A DNA stretch of 64,000 bases from Flavobacterium cheniae (lineage in GTDB: Bacteria; Bacteroidota; Bacteroidia; Flavobacteriales; Flavobacteriaceae). The notes below the pieces were generated by a model. That model had not been told where the DNA came from. It saw only the letters and a program-made list of their open reading frames with translations, and searched no databases. Positions 1 through 8,693 of the stretch are shown one piece after another. The stretch is from positions 558,001 to 622,000 of the forward strand of contig NZ_SNZC01000002.1 of the NCBI RefSeq assembly GCF_004363695.1, written 5' to 3'. A program made the translations under genes and the position numbers. How positions within the stretch are numbered: position 1 is the stretch's first letter; the number at the start of each line of letters is the position of its first letter.

Positions 1-22
1 TATAGTATTGTAAACCAAAAAA

Positions 23-253
23 TTATGTTTCTTTCACGGTAATTATGTGAACGGGACAAGCCTTTGCTGCTAATTCACAATTTTCAACAATGGTGTGGTC
101 TGCCGATTTTAAAGTGTGAAAACCTTTGGCATCAACCGATTTTATTAAAACCGATTTTCCGTCTTTTTTTGACATTTGAAATTGGGCTGGCGCCATTTCT
201 ACACAATAATTGCAACCAATGCATTTGTCTCTTTGAAGCGTAACAACAACCAT
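23..253 (-). CDS. 4Fe-4S ferredoxin, last gene of the trhO-trhP operon
   Basis: Small soluble 76-residue ferredoxin. Cysteines 11, 14 and 17 form a C-x2-C-x2-C motif, and Cys66 lies in a Cys-Pro pair near the C-terminus; together these are the ligands of a single 4Fe-4S cluster. Cys59 is an extra cysteine. Its ATG overlaps the stop of the upstream U32-family gene by one base (TAATG), so the two are translationally coupled. The neighbours are tRNA U34 hydroxylation enzymes, one of which (TrhP) carries an iron-sulfur cluster, so this ferredoxin may supply its electrons; that role is inferred from position only. The family is clear, the partner is not. Confidence 0.9.
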   Translation of the reverse strand: MVVVTLQRDKCIGCNYCVEMAPAQFQMSKKDGKSVLIKSVDAKGFHTLKSADHTIVENCELAAKACPVHIITVKET

Positions 254-1494
254 TAGTTTTCTACAATTTTATACATTTTATCCGATAAACGAATGCGGAA
301 CGGCACTTTTAAAGTACAACTATCTCCTTTGGTTGCTTTTTCAGAAGTAGCATCATTCACAAAAAAATCTTCTAAAATTAATTCTTGCGCTCCAGTTGAC
401 GGACCGGTAATTAAAATTTTATCGCCTTTTTTAATATCGTAAGCTTCGATTTTGAATTCGGCTATGCTTGATTTTGGGAAATAATGCATTCCTTTTCCAA
501 CGTATACTTTTTTCTGAGTTGCATTGGAACCGGGATTATCAGACCATTCGCCTAATTTTTGTCCCAAATAATAACCGCTCCAAAAACCACGATTGTAAAC
601 AGTTGCCAAAGCTTCCATCCAAGTGTTGATTTTTTCTTTGGTAAACGTTCCTTCGTAATACGAATCGATAGCTTCACGATAGGTTTTGATAACCGTTGCT
701 ACATAATCTGCAGCACGTCCACGACCTTCAATTTTTAAAACTTTTATTCCTGAATCGATTACTTGATCTAGAAAATCTAATGTACATAAATCTTTTGGCG
801 ACATTAAATATTCGTTATCAACTTCAATTTCAAAACCAGATTCTTGGTCAATAACGGTATATTTTTTGCGACAATTTTGTTTGCAAGCACCCCGATTTGC
901 CGATGAATTATGCGAATGTAAACTCAAATAACATTTTCCAGAAACCGCCATACACAAAGCGCCGTGACCAAAAATTTCAATTTCAACTAAATTACCGCTT
1001 GGACCTTTTACTTGTTCTTTTTCGATGTCTTCGGTGATTTTTTTTACTTGACGCAAACTCAACTCGCGAGACAATACAATCGTATCGGCAAACATTGCGT
1101 AAAATTTTACCGTTTCTATATTAGTCACATTCAATTGCGTAGAAATATGAACTTCGATTCCGATGGTTCTAGCCGTCATAATAACCGCTTGGTCGGATGC
1201 AATTACTGCCGTAATTCCTGCTTCTTTAGCTTTAGTCAAAAGTGTTTTTACAATCGATAAGTCGTGATCGTAGATAATCGTATTTAAAGTTAGATAGGTT
1301 CTAACGTTTTTTTCGTTGCAACGACGTGCAATTTCTGGCAAATCGTCTAAAACGAAATTTACTGTTGCTCGAGCACGCATATTTAGTTGTTCGACACCAA
1401 AATAAATGGAATCGCAACCATTATCTAAAGCCGCTTGCATAGATTCAAAATTTCCTGCAGGCGCCATTAATTCAATTCTTCCCGAAGTTGTCAT
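253..1494 (-). CDS. trhP: U32-family protein, likely prephenate-dependent tRNA U34 hydroxylase TrhP
   Basis: This 413-residue protein belongs to the peptidase U32 family. The N-terminal part (about 1-320) is the U32 barrel, with Cys181, Cys188, Cys204 and Cys208 in the arrangement that holds an iron-sulfur cluster in TrhP/RlhA-type members. The motif KIEGRGR is also typical. Family members hydroxylate RNA pyrimidines; TrhP makes 5-hydroxyuridine at tRNA position 34 using prephenate. Residues 326-413 form a separate beta-rich domain, almost gaplessly similar to the C-terminus of the upstream TrhO. The gene is coupled to both neighbours by one-base TAATG overlaps. TrhP rather than RlhA or a true protease is inferred from the trhO neighbour and the ferredoxin. 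Confidence 0.82.
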   Translation of the reverse strand: MTTSGRIELMAPAGNFESMQAALDNGCDSIYFGVEQLNMRARATVNFVLDDLPEIARRCNEKNVRTYLTLNTIIYDHDLSIVKTLLTKAKEAGITAVIASDQAVIMTARTIGIEVHISTQLNVTNIETVKFYAMFADTIVLSRELSLRQVKKITEDIEKEQVKGPSGNLVEIEIFGHGALCMAVSGKCYLSLHSHNSSANRGACKQNCRKKYTVIDQESGFEIEVDNEYLMSPKDLCTLDFLDQVIDSGIKVLKIEGRGRAADYVATVIKTYREAIDSYYEGTFTKEKINTWMEALATVYNRGFWSGYYLGQKLGEWSDNPGSNATQKKVYVGKGMHYFPKSSIAEFKIEAYDIKKGDKILITGPSTGAQELILEDFFVNDATSEKATKGDSCTLKVPFRIRLSDKMYKIVEN

Positions 1495-2852
1495 TAGCCA
1501 ATAATTTTAAATAATTTATCAGATAATCTTACTCGGAAAGGTACTTCAAAAGTTATTTTATCGCCAACTTTAGCTACTGAATTTTCAGTTCCATTTACCA
1601 ACATTTTTTCTAAAACTAATTCTTGGTTCCCAGTTGTTGGTCCTGAAATTAAAATTTTGTCGCCAACATTTAGTTCTTGATTTTCTATAACGAAAAGTCC
1701 CACTTGTGCTTTCACATAATAATGTTCGGCTTTACCAAGCAATACTTTTTTTACTTTTATCTTCTGGCGAATATCTTTCGTTTTTTCGGCAACAGCCAAA
1801 GGTTTATCCGACAATTCTCCTGAATGTTTGAATTTTAAATTCTCTGATTTTCCTTTTCGGAATACTTTATTACCTACTTGTTTTCCTCTACGAAGTTTAA
1901 CTTGTTCGGCTAATGGTAAATGTGTGATTTCTAAACATTCTGTAGAACAACAATTTTCCATTGCAGCTTGGCATTCGTCACATTGAATGAATAATAAGTG
2001 GCAACCATCGTTTAAACAATTGGTATGATTGTCGCAAGGTTTTCCACATTGGTGACATTGCGAAACAATATCGTCAGTAATTCTTTCACCTAATCTGTGG
2101 TCGAAAACAAAGTTCTTTCCGATGAATTTACTTTCTAAACCTTCCTCTTTAAGTTGCTTGGCATAATTGATGATTCCGCCTTCTAATTGGAATACATTTT
2201 TAAAACCTTGGTGTTTAAAATACGCCGAAGCTTTTTCACAACGAATTCCTCCGGTGCAATACATCACTAGGTTTTTATCTTCTTTAAAGTCTTTTAATTG
2301 TTCGTTGATGATTGGTAAACTTTCTCTAAATGTTTCCACATCTGGAGTTATAGCACCTTTAAAATGACCAATTTCACTTTCGTAATGATTTCTAAAATCA
2401 ACTACAATGGTGTTTGGATCTTCTAATATTTGGTTGAATTCTTTGGCTTTTAAATGCACCCCAATATTCGTAACATCAAACGTTTCATCGTTCAAACCAT
2501 CAGCTACAATTTTGTCACGAACTTTTACTGTTAATTTTAAAAACGAATGGTCATCGTGTTCTACAGCAACATTCAAACGAATGCCTTTCATAAAATCATA
2601 GGCTTCTAAAGTTTCACGAAAAGCTTCAAAGTTTTCGGCAGGAACACTCATTTGAGCATTAATTCCTTCTTTGGCTACATACGTTCGACCAAGAGCATCG
2701 AGCTTGTTCCATTCGATAAATAAATCGTCGCGAAATTTTTTGGGATCTTCAATTTTGGCATACGCATAGAAAGATAATGTAAGACGTTGTTTTCCGGCTT
2801 CATCAATTAATTGAGCTCTTTCTTCTGCGCTTAAGGTGTTATACAGTTGCAT
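1494..2852 (-). CDS. trhO: Oxygen-dependent tRNA uridine-34 hydroxylase TrhO with extra U32-like C-terminal domain
   Basis: TrhO (YceA family) uses oxygen to hydroxylate uridine 34 of tRNAs, a step toward mo5U/cmo5U-type wobble modifications. The 452 residues comprise an N-terminal acylphosphatase-like UPF0176 domain (about 1-110), a rhodanese domain with catalytic-loop Cys199 (CTGGIRC), and a cysteine-rich segment (about 265-310) usual for the family. The E. coli protein is about 350 residues. The surplus here, residues 366-452, matches the C-terminal domain of the adjacent TrhP along its whole length. It is the first gene of a three-gene operon (trhO, trhP, ferredoxin) with a good promoter at 2910-2939, divergent from recA. 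Confidence 0.88.
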   Translation of the reverse strand: MQLYNTLSAEERAQLIDEAGKQRLTLSFYAYAKIEDPKKFRDDLFIEWNKLDALGRTYVAKEGINAQMSVPAENFEAFRETLEAYDFMKGIRLNVAVEHDDHSFLKLTVKVRDKIVADGLNDETFDVTNIGVHLKAKEFNQILEDPNTIVVDFRNHYESEIGHFKGAITPDVETFRESLPIINEQLKDFKEDKNLVMYCTGGIRCEKASAYFKHQGFKNVFQLEGGIINYAKQLKEEGLESKFIGKNFVFDHRLGERITDDIVSQCHQCGKPCDNHTNCLNDGCHLLFIQCDECQAAMENCCSTECLEITHLPLAEQVKLRRGKQVGNKVFRKGKSENLKFKHSGELSDKPLAVAEKTKDIRQKIKVKKVLLGKAEHYYVKAQVGLFVIENQELNVGDKILISGPTTGNQELVLEKMLVNGTENSVAKVGDKITFEVPFRVRLSDKLFKIIG

Positions 2853-2909
2853 GCTATAAACGTTTAAGTGAGAAATATGTTGTGAATTCTAAATGGAAGA
2901 ATTCGAGGG

Positions 2910-2939
2910 CAAAGGTAATAAAATTGATTAAAAATCAAA
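2910..2939 (-). promoter_or_regulatory. Promoter of the trhO operon
   Basis: On the minus strand TTTG (2936-2939) is followed after 18 bases by TACCTTTG (2910-2917). This fits the flavobacterial -33/-7 consensus TTG-N17-23-TAnnTTTG, and predicts a leader of about 50 bases before the trhO start. Confidence 0.6.
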
Positions 2940-2970
2940 TCTTTAAATGAATTGGAAAACATATTAACAA

Positions 2971-3003
2971 TTTTTGGCACAATTGAAAAAAGCTGTATTT
3001 TTA
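2971..3003 (+). promoter_or_regulatory. Promoter of recA
   Basis: TTTTTG at 2971-2976 and TATTTTTA at 2996-3003 are separated by 19 bases. The -7 box differs from TAnnTTTG only in its last base. I saw no LexA-like palindrome overlapping it. Confidence 0.5.
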
Positions 3004-3040
3004 CAAAAAAAGAATTGTAATCAATTTAAAGCCAAATATT

Positions 3041-4045
3041 ATGAGTTCAGACAAAGAAGCAAAATTAAAAGCCTTACAACTAACATTAGACAAACTTGAC
3101 AAAACATACGGAAAGGGAACTGTAATGAAACTGGGCGATAGCGCAGTGGAAGAAGTAGAGTCTATTCCTTCAGGTTCATTAGGTATTGATTTGGCACTTG
3201 GAGTAAATGGTTACCCAAGAGGAAGAATCATTGAAATCTACGGACCAGAATCGTCAGGTAAAACTACGTTAACATTACACGCCATTGCAGAAGCTCAAAA
3301 GGCAGGAGGAATTGCTGCATTTATTGATGCGGAACATGCATTTGATCGTTTTTATGCAGAAAAACTAGGAATCGATATTGATAACTTAATTATTTCACAA
3401 CCTGATAATGGTGAACAAGCATTAGAAATTGCCGAAAGTTTAATCCGTTCGGGAGCAGTTGATATTGTAGTAATTGACTCGGTTGCAGCTTTAACTCCAA
3501 AAAGTGAAATTGAAGGTGATATGGGTGATTCTAAAATGGGATTACACGCGCGTTTGATGTCACAAGCATTGAGAAAATTAACTGGAACGATTCATAAAAC
3601 AAACTGTACCGTTTTCTTCATTAACCAATTACGTGATAAAATTGGAGTTATGTTTGGAAGTCCAGAAACTACAACTGGAGGTAACGCATTAAAATTCTAT
3701 GCTTCAGTTCGTATTGATATTCGTAAATCGACTCAAATTAAAGATGGAGATAATGTTTTAGGTAACAGAACCAAAGTAAAAGTAGTTAAAAACAAAGTAG
3801 CACCGCCTTTCAGAACAGCAGAGTTTGACATTATGTATGGTGAAGGAATTTCAAAAGTAGGTGAAGTTTTAGACTTGGCCGTAGAATTTGAAATCATCAA
3901 AAAAAGTGGTTCTTGGTTCAGTTATGGAGAAACTAAATTGGGTCAAGGTAGAGATGCGGTAAAAGCATTAATCAAAGACAACCCAGAATTAATGGATGAA
4001 TTAGAACAAAAAATTAAAGATCTAATCAAAGAAAATAACGCTTAA
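3041..4045 (+). CDS. recA: Recombinase RecA
   Basis: RecA forms filaments on single-stranded DNA and catalyses strand exchange in homologous recombination and repair. The 334 residues are of normal length. The Walker A motif GPESSGKT is at residues 68-75, followed by the MAW-type region and the typical C-terminal domain. The ATG start gives an N-terminus that aligns with known RecA proteins ([12 protein letters not shown] helix). It is monocistronic: its own promoter lies upstream and a strong hairpin terminator at 4051-4078 directly follows the stop. It is divergent from the trhO operon. Confidence 0.98.
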   Translation: MSSDKEAKLKALQLTLDKLDKTYGKGTVMKLGDSAVEEVESIPSGSLGIDLALGVNGYPRGRIIEIYGPESSGKTTLTLHAIAEAQKAGGIAAFIDAEHAFDRFYAEKLGIDIDNLIISQPDNGEQALEIAESLIRSGAVDIVVIDSVAALTPKSEIEGDMGDSKMGLHARLMSQALRKLTGTIHKTNCTVFFINQLRDKIGVMFGSPETTTGGNALKFYASVRIDIRKSTQIKDGDNVLGNRTKVKVVKNKVAPPFRTAEFDIMYGEGISKVGEVLDLAVEFEIIKKSGSWFSYGETKLGQGRDAVKALIKDNPELMDELEQKIKDLIKENNA

Positions 4046-4050
4046 AAATT

Positions 4051-4078
4051 AAATCACGCCTAGAGCGTGATTTTTTTT
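4051..4078 (+). terminator. Rho-independent terminator of recA
   Basis: A perfect 9-bp stem (AAATCACGC / GCGTGATTT) with a 5-base loop at 4051-4073 runs into a T tract, five bases after the recA stop. Confidence 0.9.
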
Positions 4079-4137
4079 GTAAATACACGCAACCTTTTAA
4101 TTAAATTTGAATCTAATATTTATAATATATCATTAAT

Positions 4138-4539
4138 ATGAAAAAAATATTTTTAATCTTGAGCTTATTTTTTGTTTTAAGTTCATGTGAAATTGATCAA
4201 GAAAGTGTTTCTGTTGTTACTCTACCTGTTGAATCTGTTGTAATACCAACTGAGTTTGAACTTGGAGGAACTTATCCCATAATCATGCGTTATTACAGAC
4301 CTTCAAGCTGTCATACTCCTTATGGAATTTACTATGAGAAAGACTTAAATATTAGAGTTTGCGCAGTTAATAATATCGTAAGAGAAGGTGGAAACTGTAA
4401 TGAATTAAATGATTATTTGGTTGAAGAAACTTTCGATTTTACAGTTACTAGCACAGGAAATTATATTTTTAAATTTTGGACTGGTGTAGACTCTGAAGGT
4501 AATAATACTTTCTTAGAATACGACATTCCTGTTAATTAA
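4138..4539 (+). CDS. Small lipoprotein of unknown function, upstream of an ECF sigma factor
   Basis: This 133-residue protein has a lipoprotein signal peptide: MKK, a hydrophobic core, then the lipobox LSSC with the modified cysteine at residue 17. The mature part contains four further cysteines (in SSCHT, RVCAV and GNCNE) and is predicted to be mostly beta. I do not recognise a family. Only 11 bases separate its stop from the next start, so it is probably co-transcribed with the sigma factor and the envelope-spanning protein. It could be an outer-surface or periplasmic component of the same stress circuit, but that is inferred from position alone. Confidence 0.75.
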   Translation: MKKIFLILSLFFVLSSCEIDQESVSVVTLPVESVVIPTEFELGGTYPIIMRYYRPSSCHTPYGIYYEKDLNIRVCAVNNIVREGGNCNELNDYLVEETFDFTVTSTGNYIFKFWTGVDSEGNNTFLEYDIPVN

Positions 4540-4550
4540 CTTATCGTAAA

Positions 4551-5093
4551 TTGATTATAGAGCAACTTATAGATGAATGTAGTAACAACAATACTAAAGC
4601 ACAAGAGCAAATTTATCGTTTACTAGCGCCAAAATTGTTTTCTGTGTGTTTGAAGTATTCACGTAATTACGAAGAAGCTCAAGACAATTTACAAGAAAGT
4701 TTTTTAATCATTTTTGAAAAAATAAATCAATACAAAAAAACGGGTTCATTTGAAGGTTGGGCAAAACGAATCGTTATTAATTATGTACTACAGCAATATA
4801 GAAAACAAAATATTTTTGAAATTGTTTCTGAGAAAATAGCTGATGATGAGGAAATTGAAATTGATGATGATAACATCAGTTTAGAGTTTTTAACTAAGAT
4901 TATTCAAGAATTACCAGATAGATATCGATTGGTTTTTAACTTATATGTATTAGATGGATACTCTCATAAAGAGATTGCAGAGATGTTAGAAATCAACATC
5001 GGAACATCTAAATCAAATTTAGCTAGAGCAAAAGCTATTTTGAAAAATAAGATTGAATCCAATAATAGTTTTGAGGTAAAAAAAAGTAAATGA
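4551..5093 (+). CDS. ECF-type RNA polymerase sigma factor
   Basis: This 180-residue sigma-70 family protein of the extracytoplasmic function group has region 2 at about residues 5-75 (core binding and -10 recognition, with NLQESFLIIFEK) and region 4 at about 115-165 (helix-turn-helix GYSHKEIAEMLEI). The start is TTG at 4551; no ATG gives an intact region 2. It overlaps the next gene by four bases (ATGA). That gene encodes a protein with a short cytoplasmic N-terminus and a membrane helix, a plausible anti-sigma partner. The target regulon cannot be read from the sequence. Confidence 0.93.
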   Translation: MIIEQLIDECSNNNTKAQEQIYRLLAPKLFSVCLKYSRNYEEAQDNLQESFLIIFEKINQYKKTGSFEGWAKRIVINYVLQQYRKQNIFEIVSEKIADDEEIEIDDDNISLEFLTKIIQELPDRYRLVFNLYVLDGYSHKEIAEMLEINIGTSKSNLARAKAILKNKIESNNSFEVKKSK

Positions 5094-6748
5094 AAGACAA
5101 TAAAAATATAGAACGATTATTTCAAGAGAAATTCAAAGATTTTGAAGCCTTACCGCCTCAAGATTCTTGGGATATTATTGCTAGTCGTTTAAATGAAAAG
5201 AAAAAGAAAAAAAGAATTGTGCCAATTTGGTTCGAATTTTCTGGAATTGCCGCTTCATTATTTATAATCGGTTCATTAATTTGGAATTTCTCAGGTGAAA
5301 GCAATACAACTGAGGTGCCAAATTCTAACAACACAATTGTAAATACTGAAGATTCTAAAGGAAACTCAAATAATTCAAACATTACTTCACCTAATAACGA
5401 AGCTATTGTTTATGATTCGCAATCAAATGAAGAAAATTTAGATAAAAAATCTAACAACTCAATCAATCAATATAATGAAAAATCGATTGATGAAAAATTA
5501 GTTAAATCGAAACTTAAAAACAATTCTAGTAGAAGAAACGGATTAGTTTCAAATGGCAAATTACAAAACGATATTGATGCAAGTTCAAATCAAAAAGGAT
5601 TTAAAAAAGGAAAGAACAATTTCAAAAAACAATCATCATCTGTAACAAATTCTGAAAAAGCTTTAGTTGCTAATACAGAAAAAAACAAAGCAAAAAGAAA
5701 ATCAAAATCGAAGTCAAATAAAAATAATTCTGATTTTGAAAACCTATTTGATGATAATAACGTAGTTGATAATAATAGAGAAGATAAAAACGCTATCAAT
5801 AAAGAAACTATTGATGCTTTTTTTGAAAATAAAACATCAAACACAACAACAATAACTAATAATGATTCTATTACAAAACAAACAAACAATTCAGATGTTG
5901 TTGTTTCTAATGAAATCATTACTCAAGATAGTACGCTAGTGGCTGAAGTTTCTAAAGAAACAAATCTGCTAGAGGAATTGCTTAAAGAAAAAGAGGCTGG
6001 GAAAAATGAAGATGAAAAAGAAGAAAAAAGAAGTAAATGGGCGATTAGCACTAACGCGTCGCCTGTTTATTTTAACTCCTTAGCACAAGGATCTTCAATT
6101 GACCAACAATTTGATTCGAATAGCAAAAATTATGCAACAACTTTAAGTTTAGGTATAGCTGGAAGTTACGCAATAAACAACAAATTAAGTTTAAAAACAG
6201 GGGTTAACAATATCAACATTAGTTACAACACCAACGATGTTCTTTTTGATGCAAGAATGAATAATGTTGAAAACAATATACCTACAATATCAAGAAATCC
6301 AGAAGCATCAAATATGGTGTTCTCATCAAAAGTTGGTAATGTAGAAACGTTATCGGGTGATGTTGAAAATGTAATTATTGAGAACAATGTGGGTGCATTA
6401 CAACAAAACATTAGTTACATCGAAGTTCCTTTAGAATTAAGTTACAAATTATTAGATAAGAAATTTGGTATAGAAGTGATAGGAGGAATGAGTACCTTAT
6501 TTTTAAATCAAAATAACATTTCGTTAGTAGCAAATGGCATAGAAATGGAAGTAGGAAGAGCCAATAATCTAAACAATATACATTTTAGTAGCAATGTCGG
6601 TTTGGGTTTTAAATATAATTTTTGGAAAAGCTTTAATGCTAATTTCCAACCTATGTTTAAATACCAAATCAATACTTTTAGTGAAAATTCCGGTAACTTC
6701 AAGCCTTATTTTATAGGCTTGTATACCGGAGTAAGTTTTAGTTTTTAA
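5090..6748 (+). CDS. Putative anti-sigma / outer-membrane beta-barrel protein spanning the envelope
   Basis: This 552-residue protein has three parts. Residues 1-45 are a charged cytoplasmic tail with the motif PPQDSWDIIASRL seen at the start of many Bacteroidetes anti-sigma-like proteins. Residues about 47-67 form one hydrophobic helix. Residues about 70-310 are a low-complexity linker rich in Asn, Ser, Lys and Asp. Residues about 315-552 look like an outer-membrane beta-barrel of the porin/PorT-like type, with alternating strands and a C-terminal aromatic signature ending VSFSF. It is translationally coupled to the sigma factor. The arrangement implies one chain anchored in both membranes, which would connect outer-membrane state to sigma release; this is inference from architecture. 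Confidence 0.7.
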   Translation: MKDNKNIERLFQEKFKDFEALPPQDSWDIIASRLNEKKKKKRIVPIWFEFSGIAASLFIIGSLIWNFSGESNTTEVPNSNNTIVNTEDSKGNSNNSNITSPNNEAIVYDSQSNEENLDKKSNNSINQYNEKSIDEKLVKSKLKNNSSRRNGLVSNGKLQNDIDASSNQKGFKKGKNNFKKQSSSVTNSEKALVANTEKNKAKRKSKSKSNKNNSDFENLFDDNNVVDNNREDKNAINKETIDAFFENKTSNTTTITNNDSITKQTNNSDVVVSNEIITQDSTLVAEVSKETNLLEELLKEKEAGKNEDEKEEKRSKWAISTNASPVYFNSLAQGSSIDQQFDSNSKNYATTLSLGIAGSYAINNKLSLKTGVNNINISYNTNDVLFDARMNNVENNIPTISRNPEASNMVFSSKVGNVETLSGDVENVIIENNVGALQQNISYIEVPLELSYKLLDKKFGIEVIGGMSTLFLNQNNISLVANGIEMEVGRANNLNNIHFSSNVGLGFKYNFWKSFNANFQPMFKYQINTFSENSGNFKPYFIGLYTGVSFSF

Positions 6749-6812
6749 GCTTTGTTGGTTAAGCTTAAATTTTTAGTTAAGTTGTTTCGTTTCTAGTTAA
6801 AATGAAACTGAG

Positions 6813-6839
6813 AAAGTCCAAATGCGTTTGGACTTTTTT
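6813..6839 (+). terminator. Terminator after the sigma factor operon
   Basis: A perfect 10-bp stem (AAAGTCCAAA / TTTGGACTTT) closes a TGCG loop at 6813-6836 and is followed by Ts. The convergent plsC stop codon lies at its right edge. Confidence 0.85.
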
Positions 6840-7578
6840 ATTTTAAATCCTCAAGCAAAGGTTGTAAAATAATATCTCTTACTTGTTGTTTCAATGCGTT
6901 TCTATCTTCTAACGTTTTACCTTTAGTTTCAATTATCGGATAAATTTTAGCGCGCATTTTTCCTGGAGTTCCACTGAAGAAAGTATAAGAAAAACGTTTT
7001 TTGTTATCGAAAAATACCATTGGAACAATTGGCAAACCGTGTTCAATGGCAATTCTGAAAGCACCATCTTTAAATTCATCTAGCACAATGTGCTCCTCTG
7101 GAACGCCACCTTCTGGAAAAATACAAATACTCAAACCTTGATGAATTCTTTTTTGAGCACGCTCAAAAACTTGATAACGACTTTTACTGTTTGCTCTATC
7201 AACCAAAATACAAACGCGTTTATATATAAATCCAAAGATTGGAATTTTGGCCAATTCTTTCTTTCCCACAAAAACAAATGGGTGATTTTTAACCGCAATC
7301 AACATCAACATAATATCGGTCATTGAAGTGTGATTGGCTACTAACATATAACTTTTTCCATCTTCAAAAACTTCATCGCCTTCAATAGAATAATTAAAAC
7401 CCATTCCAATTAAAATAATCTTAGACCATAACCTCGCAATTTTAAAAAATAACGGATAGGTTTTCTCGCTTAAGATCGTAGCCAAAATAAAAGGAAACAG
7501 TACAATGATTGGAACTAAAACCAAGATGTAAAACCAAATTCGATATAATAATGTAAGCGGATATTTTAAAAATTTCAT
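6838..7578 (-). CDS. plsC: 1-acyl-sn-glycerol-3-phosphate acyltransferase (PlsC family)
   Basis: Membrane-bound acyltransferase that converts lysophosphatidic acid to phosphatidic acid in phospholipid synthesis. The 246 residues begin with one or two hydrophobic segments (about 8-38). The catalytic HX4D motif is NHTSMTD at residues 82-88, and the substrate-binding FPEGG motif follows at about 154. Length and motif order are normal for the family. It is a single gene, convergent with the sigma factor operon and divergent from trpS, with a TACTTTTG promoter element on the minus strand at 7600-7607. Some members of this family acylate other lipids, such as ornithine lipids. Confidence 0.88.
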   Translation of the reverse strand: MKFLKYPLTLLYRIWFYILVLVPIIVLFPFILATILSEKTYPLFFKIARLWSKIILIGMGFNYSIEGDEVFEDGKSYMLVANHTSMTDIMLMLIAVKNHPFVFVGKKELAKIPIFGFIYKRVCILVDRANSKSRYQVFERAQKRIHQGLSICIFPEGGVPEEHIVLDEFKDGAFRIAIEHGLPIVPMVFFDNKKRFSYTFFSGTPGKMRAKIYPIIETKGKTLEDRNALKQQVRDIILQPLLEDLK

Positions 7579-7599
7579 TTAGCAAGTTTATTTGATTTC

Positions 7600-7607
7600 C
7601 AAAAGTA
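7600..7607 (-). promoter_or_regulatory. Promoter -7 element for plsC
   Basis: TACTTTTG on the minus strand, 22 bases before the plsC ATG, matches TAnnTTTG. No clear -33 box was seen. Confidence 0.4.
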
Positions 7608-7653
7608 ATCATTTATATAAAACCTATCTCTTTTTACTTTTCTGTTTTTACTT

Positions 7654-7661
7654 TACATTTG
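7654..7661 (+). promoter_or_regulatory. Promoter -7 element for trpS
   Basis: TACATTTG matches TAnnTTTG and lies 47 bases before the ATG at 7709. It falls inside the in-frame upstream extension of the trpS reading frame, which supports the downstream start. Confidence 0.45.
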
Positions 7662-7708
7662 CATTTCTAAATAACAACTTAGCAACGCTTAGCGTTAAAA
7701 CAAAAACA

Positions 7709-8677
7709 ATGGCAAAAATCTTAACCGGAGTTCAAAGTACAGGAACACCACACTTAGGAAATTTATTAGGAGCAATTATTCCTGCTATTCAAATGGCAAA
7801 CAATCCTGATAACGAGTCTTTTCTTTTTATTGCCGATTTGCATTCGATTACGCAAATCAAAAATGGAGCAGAATTAAGACAAAACACCTATAGTACAGCT
7901 GCAGCTTGGCTAGCTTGTGGTTTAGATACAAACAAAATTGTTTTTTATCGCCAATCGGATGTGCCTCAAACAGCTGAGCTTTCTTGGTATTTGAGTTGTT
8001 TTTTTCCGTTTCAACGTTTAACATTGGCACACTCTTTCAAAGATAAAGCAGATAGATTAGAAGATGTAAATGCCGGATTATTTACCTATCCAATGCTAAT
8101 GGCAGCCGATATTTTATTGTATGATGCCAATATTGTACCCGTTGGAAAAGACCAAATGCAACACATTGAAATAACAAGAGATGTAGCCTCAAGATTTAAT
8201 CATCAAATGGGCGAAACCTTTGTGTTGCCAGAAGGGAAAACTTCTGAAGACACCATGTTAATTCCTGGAACCGACGGACAAAAAATGAGTAAATCGAGAA
8301 ACAATTTCATTAATATTTTTGTGGACGACAAAGCGCTTCGCAAACAAATTATGGGAATTCAAACCGATAGCACACCATTAGAAGATCCAAAAAACCCAGA
8401 TACTTGTAATTGTTTTGCTTTATACAAATTATTAGCAACAACAGAACAAACAGAAGTAATGAAAGCCAATTATTTAGCTGGAAATTACGGCTACGGTCAC
8501 GCGAAACAAGCTTTATTTGAATTAATCGTTGAGAAATTCAAAACCGAAAGAGAAAAATACAATTACTACATCAACAACCTAGAAGAAGTAGATAAATTAT
8601 TACTTGAAGGCGCTGCAAAAGCAAGTGCTGTAGCGAATGGTGTTTTGAAAAGAGTTAGAGAGAAGTTGGGTTATTAA
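7709..8677 (+). CDS. trpS: Tryptophanyl-tRNA synthetase
   Basis: Cytoplasmic class I aminoacyl-tRNA synthetase that charges tRNA-Trp. From the ATG at 7709 it has 322 residues, close to the bacterial norm. The N-terminus GVQSTGTPHLGN carries the HIGH-like nucleotide-binding motif, and KMSKS is near residue 194. The reading frame stays open upstream to 7592, but those 39 extra residues are hydrophobic, unlike any TrpS N-terminus, and would include a promoter element, so I reject the longer form. It is a single gene, divergent from plsC. Confidence 0.96.
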   Translation: MAKILTGVQSTGTPHLGNLLGAIIPAIQMANNPDNESFLFIADLHSITQIKNGAELRQNTYSTAAAWLACGLDTNKIVFYRQSDVPQTAELSWYLSCFFPFQRLTLAHSFKDKADRLEDVNAGLFTYPMLMAADILLYDANIVPVGKDQMQHIEITRDVASRFNHQMGETFVLPEGKTSEDTMLIPGTDGQKMSKSRNNFINIFVDDKALRKQIMGIQTDSTPLEDPKNPDTCNCFALYKLLATTEQTEVMKANYLAGNYGYGHAKQALFELIVEKFKTEREKYNYYINNLEEVDKLLLEGAAKASAVANGVLKRVREKLGY

Positions 8678-8693
8678 TTAACATCATTTACAG

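Noticed and set aside
5590..5919. 109-codon minus-strand open frame
   Set aside because: Shadow of the Asn/Ser/Lys-rich linker of the plus-strand envelope protein; its composition mirrors the linker and it has no recognisable domain.
7592..7708. Upstream in-frame extension of trpS
   Set aside because: Hydrophobic stretch unlike TrpS N-termini, with a TACATTTG promoter element inside it; the ATG at 7709 fits the family.
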